A stretch of 64,000 bases of DNA from Salinispira pacifica (GCF_000507245.1 NC_023035.1:2023501-2087500); one strand, 5' to 3'; counted from the stretch's first letter, positions 48,501 to 56,498 are shown. Made by a program: numbers and translations. The notes: generated by a model not told the origin, from the letters alone.

Positions 48501-48649
48501 CGGTCAGCTGACCTATGTCAAAGATCAGGGGTACTCAAAGCTCCCATAAGTTTCCATTCGAGGCAGACCCGGGTCGTTGGTATACAGTGCCGGGATGACC
48601 CGGAGTCACGTGAAGTGAACGGCGGGCTGCTCAACGGTGACTTATGGGA
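48501..48649 (+). repeat. ~150-bp dispersed repeat with 9-bp inverted ends, copy E1
   Basis: This stretch matches 53996-54146 closely. It begins with a palindrome, GGTCAGCTGACC. From 48542 it forms a 108-bp unit bounded by TCCCATAAG and CTTATGGGA. A CCGGG-ATGA-CCCGG hairpin lies inside. The most conserved part is 48543-48626; the sequence before the right end differs between copies. The right end lies 10 bp from the stop of the minus-strand gene at 48660. No reading frame is conserved. Confidence 0.85.
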
Positions 48650-48659
48650 TTAAGGAAAT

Positions 48660-49541
48660 CTAGAAATAATCAATCGAACGCTCTAAAATCGAGATAACAT
48701 CGCCTTCTTCATTCTTGATAACAGCTTGTGTCCAATTGTTATTATTGTCAAAATCACTAAAAAAATAATGCTGCTCAGTCCCATTCTGCCCATATATTGT
48801 ACGTTGTGCTTCGGTAACTTTACCTTCTTCATTATGAAACTCGATATACTCTCTTAATTCAAAGCGTCGAGACTGTTGCTCAGAATCTGGACCTGCCGTA
48901 ACTAAATCCTTTTTCGACATTGTATGAATGCCCCGATTAGGTATATAGGTGAATGTAATTTCAGATATTGAATCATCAAGCCAAGGCATATCCTTTGAAA
49001 ATTCAGTAACTATATCAATCTGCATAAGAGTACCATCCAAATATCTATACCTTTCTGAAACTGGCAAATCACCTCCACGCATAAAATCAACCAAAATTTC
49101 ATCATCCCTCACTAAAAACTCTTGTAAGCGATTAGCACTTTGATCGTTACTAAAGAATATTTGTTGGGTATATCCGTTCTGAAGGGGCTGATAGCTTACT
49201 TCATATTCTGAAAATTCATCGGAATTTTGAATTTCCTTTGTTACTAGATGACCAGATTCATACCCATAAACAATTGAGCGTCGCCCATTCATTGAAAACG
49301 TAGAAAATTTTACAACACGCTTTTCGGAATCGTAATATATCTCTTCTGAAAAATTCCTGTGTCTCTCTCCTGGATAGATTAAGTCAACCTCAATTTGCAT
49401 TACATCTCCAGAGGCAAATAAATGATTAGTTGGGATTGGCATTAATAACTGTAATCGATTTTCAGCATCAATATGAATATTCTCATGATATAAGTCATCT
49501 CCAAAAACAAGAAAGGCCATAAATGCCATTAAAACCAACAT
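48660..49541 (-). CDS. Secreted protein, candidate immunity partner of the RHS toxin tip
   Basis: The protein (about 293 aa from the ATG at 49541) has a short signal-like N-terminus (LVLMAFMAFLVFG) and a long beta-rich region with repeated tyrosine/aspartate motifs (SDEFSEYEVSYQPLQ, EISEITF-like strands, NNNNWTQAVIKNEEGDVISI) similar to YwqK/MORN-like or RHS-like repeats. Upstream codons in the open frame belong to the inserted IS element. If the IS is removed, this ATG lies only about 10 bp behind the stop of the RHS toxin-tip gene, the usual place of an immunity gene. The function is inferred from position only. Confidence 0.6.
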   Translation of the reverse strand: MLVLMAFMAFLVFGDDLYHENIHIDAENRLQLLMPIPTNHLFASGDVMQIEVDLIYPGERHRNFSEEIYYDSEKRVVKFSTFSMNGRRSIVYGYESGHLVTKEIQNSDEFSEYEVSYQPLQNGYTQQIFFSNDQSANRLQEFLVRDDEILVDFMRGGDLPVSERYRYLDGTLMQIDIVTEFSKDMPWLDDSISEITFTYIPNRGIHTMSKKDLVTAGPDSEQQSRRFELREYIEFHNEEGKVTEAQRTIYGQNGTEQHYFFSDFDNNNNWTQAVIKNEEGDVISILERSIDYF

Positions 49542-49551
49542 TGCAATTCTT

Positions 49552-51430
49552 GACTCCCCTGAAAAAAGGTAGGGAATTCCCAAAATTTTGTTGATAGGGT
49601 AAAATTCCGCATCGGGGGGAGCGGATGTTTCGAAAGAACGAAGGACATAAGCAGCAGAGAATGTTTACATCGGTGGACCAACTTCCTGAGACTGCAAGAA
49701 AACACCTTGAACAGTCCTGGGCACAGGTTTTCTACCATGAATATTTCTGCAGGATTAACGAGGAGGTCTTCTCCGTTCTCTACAGTGATAAGCATTCACG
49801 GCCCAACACGCCTATCAATATTCTGGTAGGCTTTGAAACCCTCAAATCCGGATTCGGCTTAAGTGACGAGCGACTCTATGATCATTTCATGTTTGATCTG
49901 AAGTTCCGCTACGCCCTGGGCTTGAAGGACTTTGACGAAGGAAACTTTGAGCTGCGTACTATCTACAACTTCCGCTCAGCGGTGAGTGCCTATGAAGAGG
50001 AACACAGGGTTAATCTGATTCACAAGGCAAGTGAACAGATAACCGACGAGCAATTGAAACAGTTTCAGATAAAAACCGGCCTACAGCGGATGGATTCAAC
50101 CATGGTGCAGAGTAACATCCGCAAGATGAGCCGTCTGCAGCTGTTGGTAGAAATCATCCATCGCTTTTACCGTATGCTCAGTGAAGAAGAACAGAAAGCG
50201 TATGAGCAGCTGTTTGCCAGGTATGTGAAAGAAGACTCCCTGCACTATTGCTGCCGGGTGAAACGGGACGAGATGGACGGGCGACTTGAGCAGCTTGGAA
50301 AAGATCTATCGACTATGCTGGAATGTTTTGAAGACGTGCACGGAGATGAAAAAGCGTACCAGCAGGCCTTCAGGGTTTTTGGTGAACACTTTCGTTTTGA
50401 ACAGGAATCTATCGTTGTGCGAGAAAGTAAAGAACTCGGTGGTAGCACCTTGCAGTCTCCTGATGATGAAGAGGCCACCTTCAGGACGAAAAGCAGAGAA
50501 AGCTCCCGGGGGTATGGTGCAAATATCACGGAAACTTGCGATGAAGATAATAATCTCCAACTCATCAGCAGGGTAAGTGTGGCGCCAAACATAACCGATG
50601 ACCAGCAATTTCTGGCCGAAGATATTGAGAACCTGAAAGAGCGGGAGGGAATCGATGAAGTGTATACCGATGCGGGGTATACGGGAGAGGCGGCAGCCAA
50701 GGCAACAGCAACATATCAGGTAAGCCAGCACGTGAGTGCCATCAAGGGAAGGAAAAAAGAGAAGACGAGAGTGGGCCTGGAAGATTTCACCGTCACTCGA
50801 ACCAGTGAAGGAAAGGTGACTGCTATCATCTGTCCAAATGGCCAGGGCGGGGAGCTGCGGGAAAGTAAAAAAGCAGCAGACCGCTATACCGCCGGGTTTT
50901 CTGCCGACGGCTGTCAGGCTTGCCCCTTTGTCAACCAGTGCCCGGCAAAGCGGCTGAAAAAGCGACCAAGTTATGTTCTTCATTTTACTGCGACCGATTT
51001 GCGGGTTGCCGCCACCAGGAAGCAGGTAGCAGAAACAGGAAAAGAGATTACCAATAAGCGGGCATCAATAGAGAGTACCGTTCGAAGTGTTATTCACCCC
51101 TTTGGTGGCCATCTCTGTAAACTACCAGTGCGGGGCAGGCATCGGGTTACCACCATGATGGTCTTGAGTGCCATGATGGTTAACATTCGCAGAATCAGGG
51201 GATACCTGTTTCCCGAAGATGGGTCAAAACCAATTCCGGATGGATATGCACTCTGTTAGAAGCGAAAAGGGGAAAGGGAAAGCCCTTCGGGGTGGGGGTA
51301 CAGATAAATAGCCGGTAAAGAAAGTGGCGGGGGCCCTCCCATAGGGTTATCTCCCCCTATGGGGCTGGATTCCCCGACCAATTTTTCCGGGTTTTTTTGA
51401 ATTTACCATCAAGCTTTTTTCAGGGGAGTC
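49552..51430 (+). mobile_element. Complete IS1182-like insertion sequence
   Basis: The 1879-bp element has perfect 17-bp terminal inverted repeats (GACTCCCCTGAAAAAAG at 49552-49568 and its complement at 51414-51430). It is flanked by a 6-bp direct repeat, ATTCTT (49546-49551 and 51431-51436), which I read as the target duplication. One transposase gene fills it. Intact ends and frame suggest recent insertion. It sits between the RHS tip gene and its neighbour. Confidence 0.93.
49625..51259 (+). CDS. IS1182 family transposase
   Basis: The 544-aa protein has the IS1182/DDE layout: an N-terminal domain with NTPINILVGFETLKSGFGLS and RYALGLKDFDEGNFELRTIY, the first Asp in LQRMDSTMVQSNIRKMSR, the second in VYTDAGYTGE, a Cys-rich zinc-like insert (GCQACPFVNQCPAKR) and the catalytic Glu in RASIESTVRSVIHPFGG. 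The frame is complete, so the element could be active. Confidence 0.93.
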   Translation: MFRKNEGHKQQRMFTSVDQLPETARKHLEQSWAQVFYHEYFCRINEEVFSVLYSDKHSRPNTPINILVGFETLKSGFGLSDERLYDHFMFDLKFRYALGLKDFDEGNFELRTIYNFRSAVSAYEEEHRVNLIHKASEQITDEQLKQFQIKTGLQRMDSTMVQSNIRKMSRLQLLVEIIHRFYRMLSEEEQKAYEQLFARYVKEDSLHYCCRVKRDEMDGRLEQLGKDLSTMLECFEDVHGDEKAYQQAFRVFGEHFRFEQESIVVRESKELGGSTLQSPDDEEATFRTKSRESSRGYGANITETCDEDNNLQLISRVSVAPNITDDQQFLAEDIENLKEREGIDEVYTDAGYTGEAAAKATATYQVSQHVSAIKGRKKEKTRVGLEDFTVTRTSEGKVTAIICPNGQGGELRESKKAADRYTAGFSADGCQACPFVNQCPAKRLKKRPSYVLHFTATDLRVAATRKQVAETGKEITNKRASIESTVRSVIHPFGGHLCKLPVRGRHRVTTMMVLSAMMVNIRRIRGYLFPEDGSKPIPDGYALC

Positions 51431-51436
51431 ATTCTT

Positions 51437-52165
51437 TTATTCCTGAACATAAAAATAGTCCACACGTATGAGCTCCTCATCTCTTTCAGCACCTACAGCT
51501 TCTCTGTTTGTAGGGCTAGTATCATCAATAGGTTGTTGATCTATTCCCATGATGTAGTCTCCAACATCAAGAGATTCTGTGATATTTACTGTATGACCAT
51601 ACTCTTGGCTTCCGTCTGCAGATTCTGTATTTAACCTTCCTGTAACGTAGTTCTCACGATCCATTTCGCTCAAATAATTTGCATTTATTTGCAAAGTTTG
51701 CTCAGGACCTACATATGAGCCATAACCAATTTCTTTCCCTGTCAGAGCACTAATTAATTCCGCACCGGCTGCAACACTTAGCAAATTTTGGTTTTCTCCC
51801 GAAAATAAACCTAGCTTTATCGCAACACTGTTTGCACGTTCTAAAGAAATCTCGTTTCCCGCTATCGCACTAGCAATTCTTGTATAGGCGGTTAAAACAC
51901 ACCCAACATTACTGATGAGCTCCTCTGACCCACCAAGAGTAGAGTTAGCAGATGCACTAGACATCAAAAGCCCAGTGTTGACTGGCATAAGTTTAAATCC
52001 CGTAGGATCCACATACTTCACCGGATTATTCGACACATAACTATAATGATTCAACGACTCAATAATGCTGAAGTTCTGCCGCGGTTTGCCATCACTCCCC
52101 ATAGGACTGGCCAACATCGCCCCTGCCGGATCACTCGATATCCACCTGCTGGTCCGCGGATCCAT
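51437..52165 (-). pseudogene. RHS C-terminal toxin tip (C39/papain-like peptidase candidate), cut off from its core
   Basis: The frame holds the end of the RHS core (MDPRTSRWISSDPAGAM, NHYSYVSNNPVKYVDPTGF) and, after the DPTG junction, a variable tip of about 185 aa. The coding frame continues upstream to about 52282 (PYGELWIERTRDN, FRFTGKEFDEETNLYYYGAR) without a start codon. The tip shows NVGCVLTAYTRIASAIAGNE and a later YGHTVNITES. This Cys followed by His-x-Val pattern resembles C39/papain-like peptidases, so a peptidase toxin is possible. A 43-nt insertion puts this frame out of phase with the core. The next gene downstream was the putative immunity gene before the IS inserted. Confidence 0.75.
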
Positions 52166-52282
52166 ATACCGCGCACCGTAATAGTAGAGGTTGGTTTCTT
52201 CATCGAACTCTTTTCCAGTGAACCGGAACGGAAGTTCTACGGCGTTGTCACGGGTGCGTTCAATCCATAGCTCTCCATAGGG

Positions 52283-52325
52283 CCCTGGCCGGTGCCTTCG
52301 GCACCTGCTCGGGCATGCAGCCGGG
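52283..52325. mobile_element. 43-nt palindromic insertion inside the RHS gene
   Basis: The expected RHS reading EYTPYGELW is interrupted by 43 extra bases that contain the hairpin GGTGCC-TTC-GGCACC. GGG occurs on both sides (52280-52282 and 52323-52325), consistent with a 40-nt element plus a 3-bp duplication. Removing it restores the frame perfectly. It looks like a small REP-like palindromic element. Confidence 0.75.
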
Positions 52326-53817
52326 TGTGTATTCTATGTGCTCGTATTCTTCCCCCTCATAATCGGTGACCAGCTGGGCACTGCCCAGATGATCGGAATG
52401 ATAATAATAGGTGTTGTACTGTTCATAGACGGTATCATAATCAAAGGAGTCTTCCATTTTCAACCGGGTGGCAATGCGGGTTTCTCCCAGATATATGTGC
52501 AGGCTTAAGCGCAGGTCAGAGACGTCTATGTCGGTTGTGGCGCTGAACATGGAGTCGAAGTAGAGGGTTTCTTCGAAGGTTCCGCTTTTTTTGTGGGTTC
52601 TCTCTCCATCGGCATTGTAACGGAATTCGGTTAAGGCTTCGGGAGATTCAACGGCCATGAGGCGGTTTTCTTCGTTCCAGCGGTAGGTCCGCTGATACAC
52701 GTCGTCTTTATCGGCTTCTTCGCTTCGATCCAGACCCCAGCCGTAGCCTGTGGCGTTTACTCCGTCTTCCAGTTCCTGTACCCCGTATGCACTGCCGGTT
52801 TCGATGTTTCCGTGGCCTCCTTCTCGTTCCATGATGAGGTTTCCATTCGCATCGTACTGATAATAGCTATTCCCGATGATTTCTGCCTGGTTGGGGGCAT
52901 TTTCATAGTAAGAGTAATCGAGGCTGTAGTTGAGCTGCGCTCCGATTGCCTGGCTTTGGGAGGGGTTTACACTGGAGTTGCTGATTTTGGAGATGATGTT
53001 ACCCAGAGTATCGTAGCTGAATTGCTGGCGGTAGGTGCCGGTGTACTCTGTGTATCCGTGGGGCTTGGATGTATAGTTACCTTCGGCTGAGGTGAGCTGA
53101 TATAGTCCATCGTACCCATAGTTTTGGGTGGTGCTGTAGCGTCCTGCCTCGTTGGTCATTTGGGTGACGTTGCCCACAGAGTCAAAGCTGTAGTTCATGT
53201 CCTGGTATTTTTCCAGTCCTTTGACGGTATGTACGCTTTCCAGCCAGCGGCGTTCGGGGTCGTAGCTGTATTCGGTTTCCACACCGTTTCCGTATTTGAT
53301 GTAGACTCGCTGACCGTATTCATCGTAGCCGATGTCCTGTACATACTCGGTAACCAGGCTGTTGCGTTCTCCGGTAACTGAGGTTACTTGACCTCCTTCA
53401 TCATACCCGTAGCGGACAATTTCTCCGGTGGGGTAGATGATTTCCTGCATCCGTCCCAGGTAGTCGGAGGTATAGGAGAAGGAGACGGTTTTTTCTTCCG
53501 CATTGAGGGCCATGCGGTTGAGGGTTTGGGTTTTGCCGGTTTGTTCGCCCAGCAGACCGTAGCTGAAGCTGACTGTACCTGATTGGTCGGTTCTGCTTAG
53601 CAGCCTGCCAGCTGTGTTGTCTGTTGAACCCGGCTGACCGTAGGTGAGACTTACGTCTTGGCTGAAGGGGTAGTCGATTTCCACCATTCTGTTGAAGCCG
53701 TCGTAGGTGTATTTGATTACCCTTCCCTGTTGGCGGAGTACTGAGGTGGTTTTTTGGACCATGTTGCCTGCGCCGTCGTATTGGAATTCCTGGCGGCCTG
53801 ATTCGGGGGATGCTAAA

Positions 53818-53849
53818 GCACGTATCAGGAAGTTGTTTAAGACCACAGA
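53818..53849 (+). repeat. Dispersed 32-bp repeat, copy B
   Basis: This copy differs from 47656-47687 at two positions. It coincides with the place where RHS homology of the minus-strand gene stops, so it marks a recombination or insertion boundary. Confidence 0.8.
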
Positions 53850-53945
53850 TCTCCACACGATGGTCACGTATGGCGAAAGGTGATCTGTACGTAACATTGA
53901 ATGAATGAAAGAACCACAGATCTTTATTATTGATTAGATTTATTG

Positions 53946-53973
53946 AGGTGCGAGGTTTCGCACCTTTGTTTTT
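53946..53973 (+). terminator. Rho-independent terminator-like hairpin
   Basis: AGGTGCGA and TCGCACCT form a perfect 8-bp stem with a 4-base loop, followed by TTGTTTTT on the plus strand. No plus-strand gene ends here, so it may be a leftover of a lost gene. Confidence 0.55.
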
Positions 53974-53995
53974 GGTTCCTCTATATTCTCTACTG

Positions 53996-54146
53996 CGGTC
54001 ATCTGACCTATTTCAAAGATCAGTGGTTATTCAAGATTCCCATAAGTTTCCATTCGAGGCAGACCCGGGTGGTTGGTATACAGTGCCGGGATGACCCGGA
54101 GTCACGTGAAGTGAACGGCGGGCAGGTTAACAATCGTCTTATGGGA
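53996..54146 (+). repeat. ~150-bp dispersed repeat with 9-bp inverted ends, copy E2
   Basis: This second copy of the repeat at 48501-48649 is in the same orientation. Its core unit is 54038-54146 (109 bp) between TCCCATAAG and CTTATGGGA. As with E1, its right end lies close (31 bp) to the stop of a minus-strand cassette gene, here the lipoprotein at 54178. Confidence 0.85.
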
Positions 54147-54177
54147 GTAAATAAAACTTGTGAGAATAATACTTTCT

Positions 54178-54672
54178 CTACTCACTAATCTCCAATAAAA
54201 AAAGTACTATTTTATATTTATCGGATGTTTTTTTAAAAAACAGTGTTTCTAAAACCGACTGCCTTTGATAATCCCTTAAAATGGTAATCTTATATACATT
54301 TCTTAGAGAATAATCGTAAACATTCTTTTCGAATGAAACATTACTTATGGTTACGCTATTTGGTAATTTGTCTTTGTAAATTATTTCCTCAATTTTATCA
54401 ACAGCTAGCTGAGCATTGTTTAAAAACGCTCCCTCCCTTTTAAAATGATCAGAGAAGACTAATTTGACGTCGTTATGCTCAAATAGAGAGCCAAACGCAG
54501 AGGAGGAGATCGGTTTCGAATTAACGGTCTCCAAATAGTTAGCCAATAGTGTTTCTTTAACTATGCTATTCACCGTGTCAATATCCTCATTACAACCAAA
54601 CAATAAACACGAGCTTGCTATCAATATGTTAACGATGATGAAGTGGCTCAAAAATTTACCTAATATCCACAT
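54178..54672 (-). CDS. Lipoprotein, candidate immunity protein
   Basis: The 164-aa AT-rich gene encodes a signal peptide with lipobox (SSCLLFGCNED) and a domain with KLVFSDHFKREGAFLNNAQL and ISNVSFEKNVYDYSLRNVYK. No family is recognised. Its ATG overlaps the stop of the preceding frame (TAATG). That frame is the remnant of a larger protein, so the pair has the look of a toxin tip and immunity gene. Membrane-attached immunity lipoproteins are common for envelope-targeting toxins. The role is inferred from position. Confidence 0.6.
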   Translation of the reverse strand: MWILGKFLSHFIIVNILIASSCLLFGCNEDIDTVNSIVKETLLANYLETVNSKPISSSAFGSLFEHNDVKLVFSDHFKREGAFLNNAQLAVDKIEEIIYKDKLPNSVTISNVSFEKNVYDYSLRNVYKITILRDYQRQSVLETLFFKKTSDKYKIVLFLLEISE

Positions 54673-54920
54673 TATTTTGTCTCATTTTCAATAGTTTGAT
54701 TTTGAGCAATATTATCAAAAATAATAAGCTGACCTCGCTCCGAAGTAATATCCTCGTAATGATCTTCCCATGCAGCTTGAACACTAAAACCATAATTATC
54801 TATATTTTCTTCTGCTACCTTTGCCTTCCACAAAGCCTCATATTCTACCATAACGGCTGATGTAAAATCATTACAGTCATTGGAAAATATAGAATATAGA
54901 TCCTTAGCTTTTTCGTTATC
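54672..54920 (-). pseudogene. C-terminal remnant of a protein, probably an RHS/polymorphic toxin tip
   Basis: A reading frame without a start codon runs from 54920 to a TAA that overlaps the lipoprotein ATG. It reads DNEKAKDLYSIFSNDCNDFT, then VMVEYEALWKAKVAEENIDN and AWEDHYEDITSERGQLIIF. The composition is that of a real soluble protein. It is cut by an in-frame TGA at 54921-54923, exactly where the BrnT remnant on the other strand begins. It is easy to miss because it lacks a start. Confidence 0.6.
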
Positions 54921-55062
54921 TCAACTGGGCAGAATCGATTCCGGAATCGTTTGTGTCGTCGTCCATACGTTCAGGGATGCCGAAGGAGAAGAATGCATCC
55001 GCATCATCTCTGCCAGGCCGGCGACAAAACGGGAAGAAATGCAGTATTATAGTGGTGGGTGA
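54880..55062 (+). pseudogene. C-terminal remnant of a BrnT (DUF497) toxin
   Basis: The last ~45 residues match the BrnT end: DSGIVCVVVHTFRDAEGEEC, then IRIISARPATKREEMQYYSG. BrnT is a RelE-like ribonuclease toxin of about 90 aa. Here the first half is missing; homology begins around 54925 and the codons before it come from the other strand's gene. It is followed after one base by the BrnA-like start of the next gene, so the normal brnT-brnA order is kept. Confidence 0.75.
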
Positions 55063-55063
55063 T

Positions 55064-55336
55064 ATGAAGAAAGAATACGACTTTTCACAGGCAGTTCGCG
55101 GCAAGTTTTATCGACGAGATTCTCAAGCTAAAATTGTCGTCCATCTCAACAAGAATCCCAAACATCCTCGGTTTGAGGTCTATGAGGATGATGGCGGGTT
55201 CTTCCACTTTCGTCTGCAGGACGACAGGCATACGGTTTTTTCCAGCCAATCCTTCGAATCCAAGGAATCCTGCCTCAAAGCCCTTACTGAACTTAAACAG
55301 AATTCCATCATTGCGCCGACGGTGTTTGCATCCTGA
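55064..55336 (+). CDS. Chimeric small protein: BrnA-like N-terminus joined to a DUF1508 domain
   Basis: The first ~24 residues (MKKEYDFSQAVRGKFYRRDS) are the typical start of a BrnA/CopG antitoxin found behind BrnT. Instead of the ribbon-helix-helix part, the protein continues with RFEVYEDDGGFFHFRLQDDR and SSQSFESKESCLKALTEL, which match DUF1508 (YegP-like) repeats. The total is 90 aa. The BrnA start lies in its normal place behind brnT. The fusion could be a recombination product or a new antitoxin-like protein. Confidence 0.75.
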   Translation: MKKEYDFSQAVRGKFYRRDSQAKIVVHLNKNPKHPRFEVYEDDGGFFHFRLQDDRHTVFSSQSFESKESCLKALTELKQNSIIAPTVFAS

Positions 55337-55518
55337 GCCTGGTCTGTTCTGGATCGGTTTTCCTACGATAGCTGGCAAATTTCCTTGCATAATGATCAAG
55401 TTAAGCTGCAAGCGACCATAAGGGAGCTTGTCAGCTTGAACTTACTATTATGCACTTAAAAAATATCTGAGAACTAAACAAAAGCCTGAGGGAGTATGGG
55501 ACTCCGCCCTCCTGACGT

Positions 55519-55548
55519 CATCCCGCGATCGAATTCTTAGGCGGGATG
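55519..55548. other. Inverted repeat in the 215-bp gap behind the DUF1508 gene
   Basis: CATCCCGC and GCGGGATG form an 8-bp stem around 14 bases, 4 bp from the stop of the minus-strand membrane protein. It could act as its terminator, but no T-run follows on that strand. The rest of the gap 55337-55551 shows no gene. Confidence 0.4.
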
Positions 55549-55551
55549 GGG

Positions 55552-55974
55552 TTACCTTACTAAGAGTTTGTCACTTATAAGCGCAAAAACGAATGATACT
55601 CCAAGTGATACAAAATATATTGGGAAAAACTCAAAGTCAAATACACTGGTAATAATGAAAGCGAGTCCCCCTATTTGTGATAAAGATATGAGGAAACCGA
55701 AAATAATTTCATAGATTTTTTTTGCCGAAGGAACTCTTTTTCTATCTTTTCTTATATAGCTTAACACTTTGCCTTGGATCCATAGAAAAGGATATACTAT
55801 CAAGGATAGATATCCCATTGCCGTTAGTGACCCAACAATTTGCATTTCTGAATTTTTTTGCTCTGGTTCATTCAGTAATCCAATCACTAAGATTGCAATA
55901 ATCAGCAGAAAAGCTTGAGAAAACAAAATCACTTTATACTTATTATTGATTAAATATTCGAAGTATCGATTCAT
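55552..55974 (-). CDS. Four-TM membrane protein, candidate immunity protein of the orphan RHS tip
   Basis: The 140-aa protein has four hydrophobic helices (around residues 15-34, 45-63, 88-110 and 113-135) and basic loops. Its ATG overlaps the stop of the orphan RHS tip gene by 4 bp (ATGA). Small polytopic proteins in this position are commonly immunity proteins against membrane-acting tips. No family is recognised. Confidence 0.65.
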   Translation of the reverse strand: MNRYFEYLINNKYKVILFSQAFLLIIAILVIGLLNEPEQKNSEMQIVGSLTAMGYLSLIVYPFLWIQGKVLSYIRKDRKRVPSAKKIYEIIFGFLISLSQIGGLAFIITSVFDFEFFPIYFVSLGVSFVFALISDKLLVR

Positions 55975-56498
55975 TTTCCGTCTCCATCAATAAGTTCAAT
56001 CACTACTGTATACCCAGTATAAGCTCCGCCACCGACAGCAAGATCTATTGATAAATCTGTATCCGAGGGATTCTTTAAATCTTGAGATGCCCCGAGGATA
56101 ACATGGACTTCTGCGGTGCTTACGGGACCTTGAAAATCTTGAATAACACCATCAATTGTTGTGACTCCCATCGCATCTGAAGCTGCAGTGCTGAAAACAC
56201 CGGCTATCAACCCTGCAACATCGGGAAGATCAATATCAGCTTCGACTCCAACACCGACCTGACCAGTGATTGCAACACCTATATTTCCTTCAGTGTCCCA
56301 TAATGCAGCTATTTCTACGCCTCCCCCAACTACAACAGTCGCTCCTGCACCTACTATGGGTACCATTGTTGCTTGAGGGCCACTTCCAGAATCACTCTCA
56401 GCTACTGCATCCAACCCCAGCGGATCAACAAAGTTCACCGGATCATTCCCCACATACGCATACCAGTTTACGCCGTCTCGCACCGGATCCTCGCTCAC
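55971..56498 (-). CDS. Orphan RHS C-terminal tip (second toxin module)
   Basis: The protein starts with the end of an RHS core (SEDPVRDGVNWYAYVGNDPV, NFVDPLGL). In-frame codons further upstream (WYDAENGRFV) extend the match to about 56560 without a start codon. After the DPLG junction comes a Gly- and Val-rich, beta-like tip of about 145 aa (MVPIVGAGATVVVGGGVEIA, VGVGVEADIDLPDVAGLIAG). Orphan tips of this kind are known from RHS and CDI loci as displaced cassettes that can recombine with the main gene. The GTG at 56498 could allow independent expression. Its rich Gly/Ala segments and four-TM partner suggest a membrane target. Confidence 0.7.
   Translation of the reverse strand: MSEDPVRDGVNWYAYVGNDPVNFVDPLGLDAVAESDSGSGPQATMVPIVGAGATVVVGGGVEIAALWDTEGNIGVAITGQVGVGVEADIDLPDVAGLIAGVFSTAASDAMGVTTIDGVIQDFQGPVSTAEVHVILGASQDLKNPSDTDLSIDLAVGGGAYTGYTVVIELIDGDGK

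Larger units (their letters stand above)
52260..53897 (-). pseudogene. RHS repeat core, truncated at the 5' end and frameshifted at the 3' end
   Basis: The frame is rich in YD repeats typical of RHS shells (YDGAGNMVQKTT, YTYDGFNRMVEIDYP, YGYDEGGQVTSVTGERN, FSYDTLGNIISKIS, YHSDHLGSAQLVTDYEGEE). RHS shells enclose a C-terminal toxin. The N-terminal delivery region is missing: RHS homology begins only around 53816, right next to repeat copy B. The 3' end leaves the RHS frame at IEYTP because of the 43-nt insertion. The gene is therefore dead or serves as a tip reservoir. Confidence 0.85.

Noticed and set aside
48501-48649. Integron attC site, group II intron end, retron or DGR template as the identity of repeat E1/E2
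   Set aside because: No RYYYAAC/GTTRRRY pair, no domain V-like hairpin, no reverse transcriptase or integrase gene in the region, and no A-biased variable repeat.
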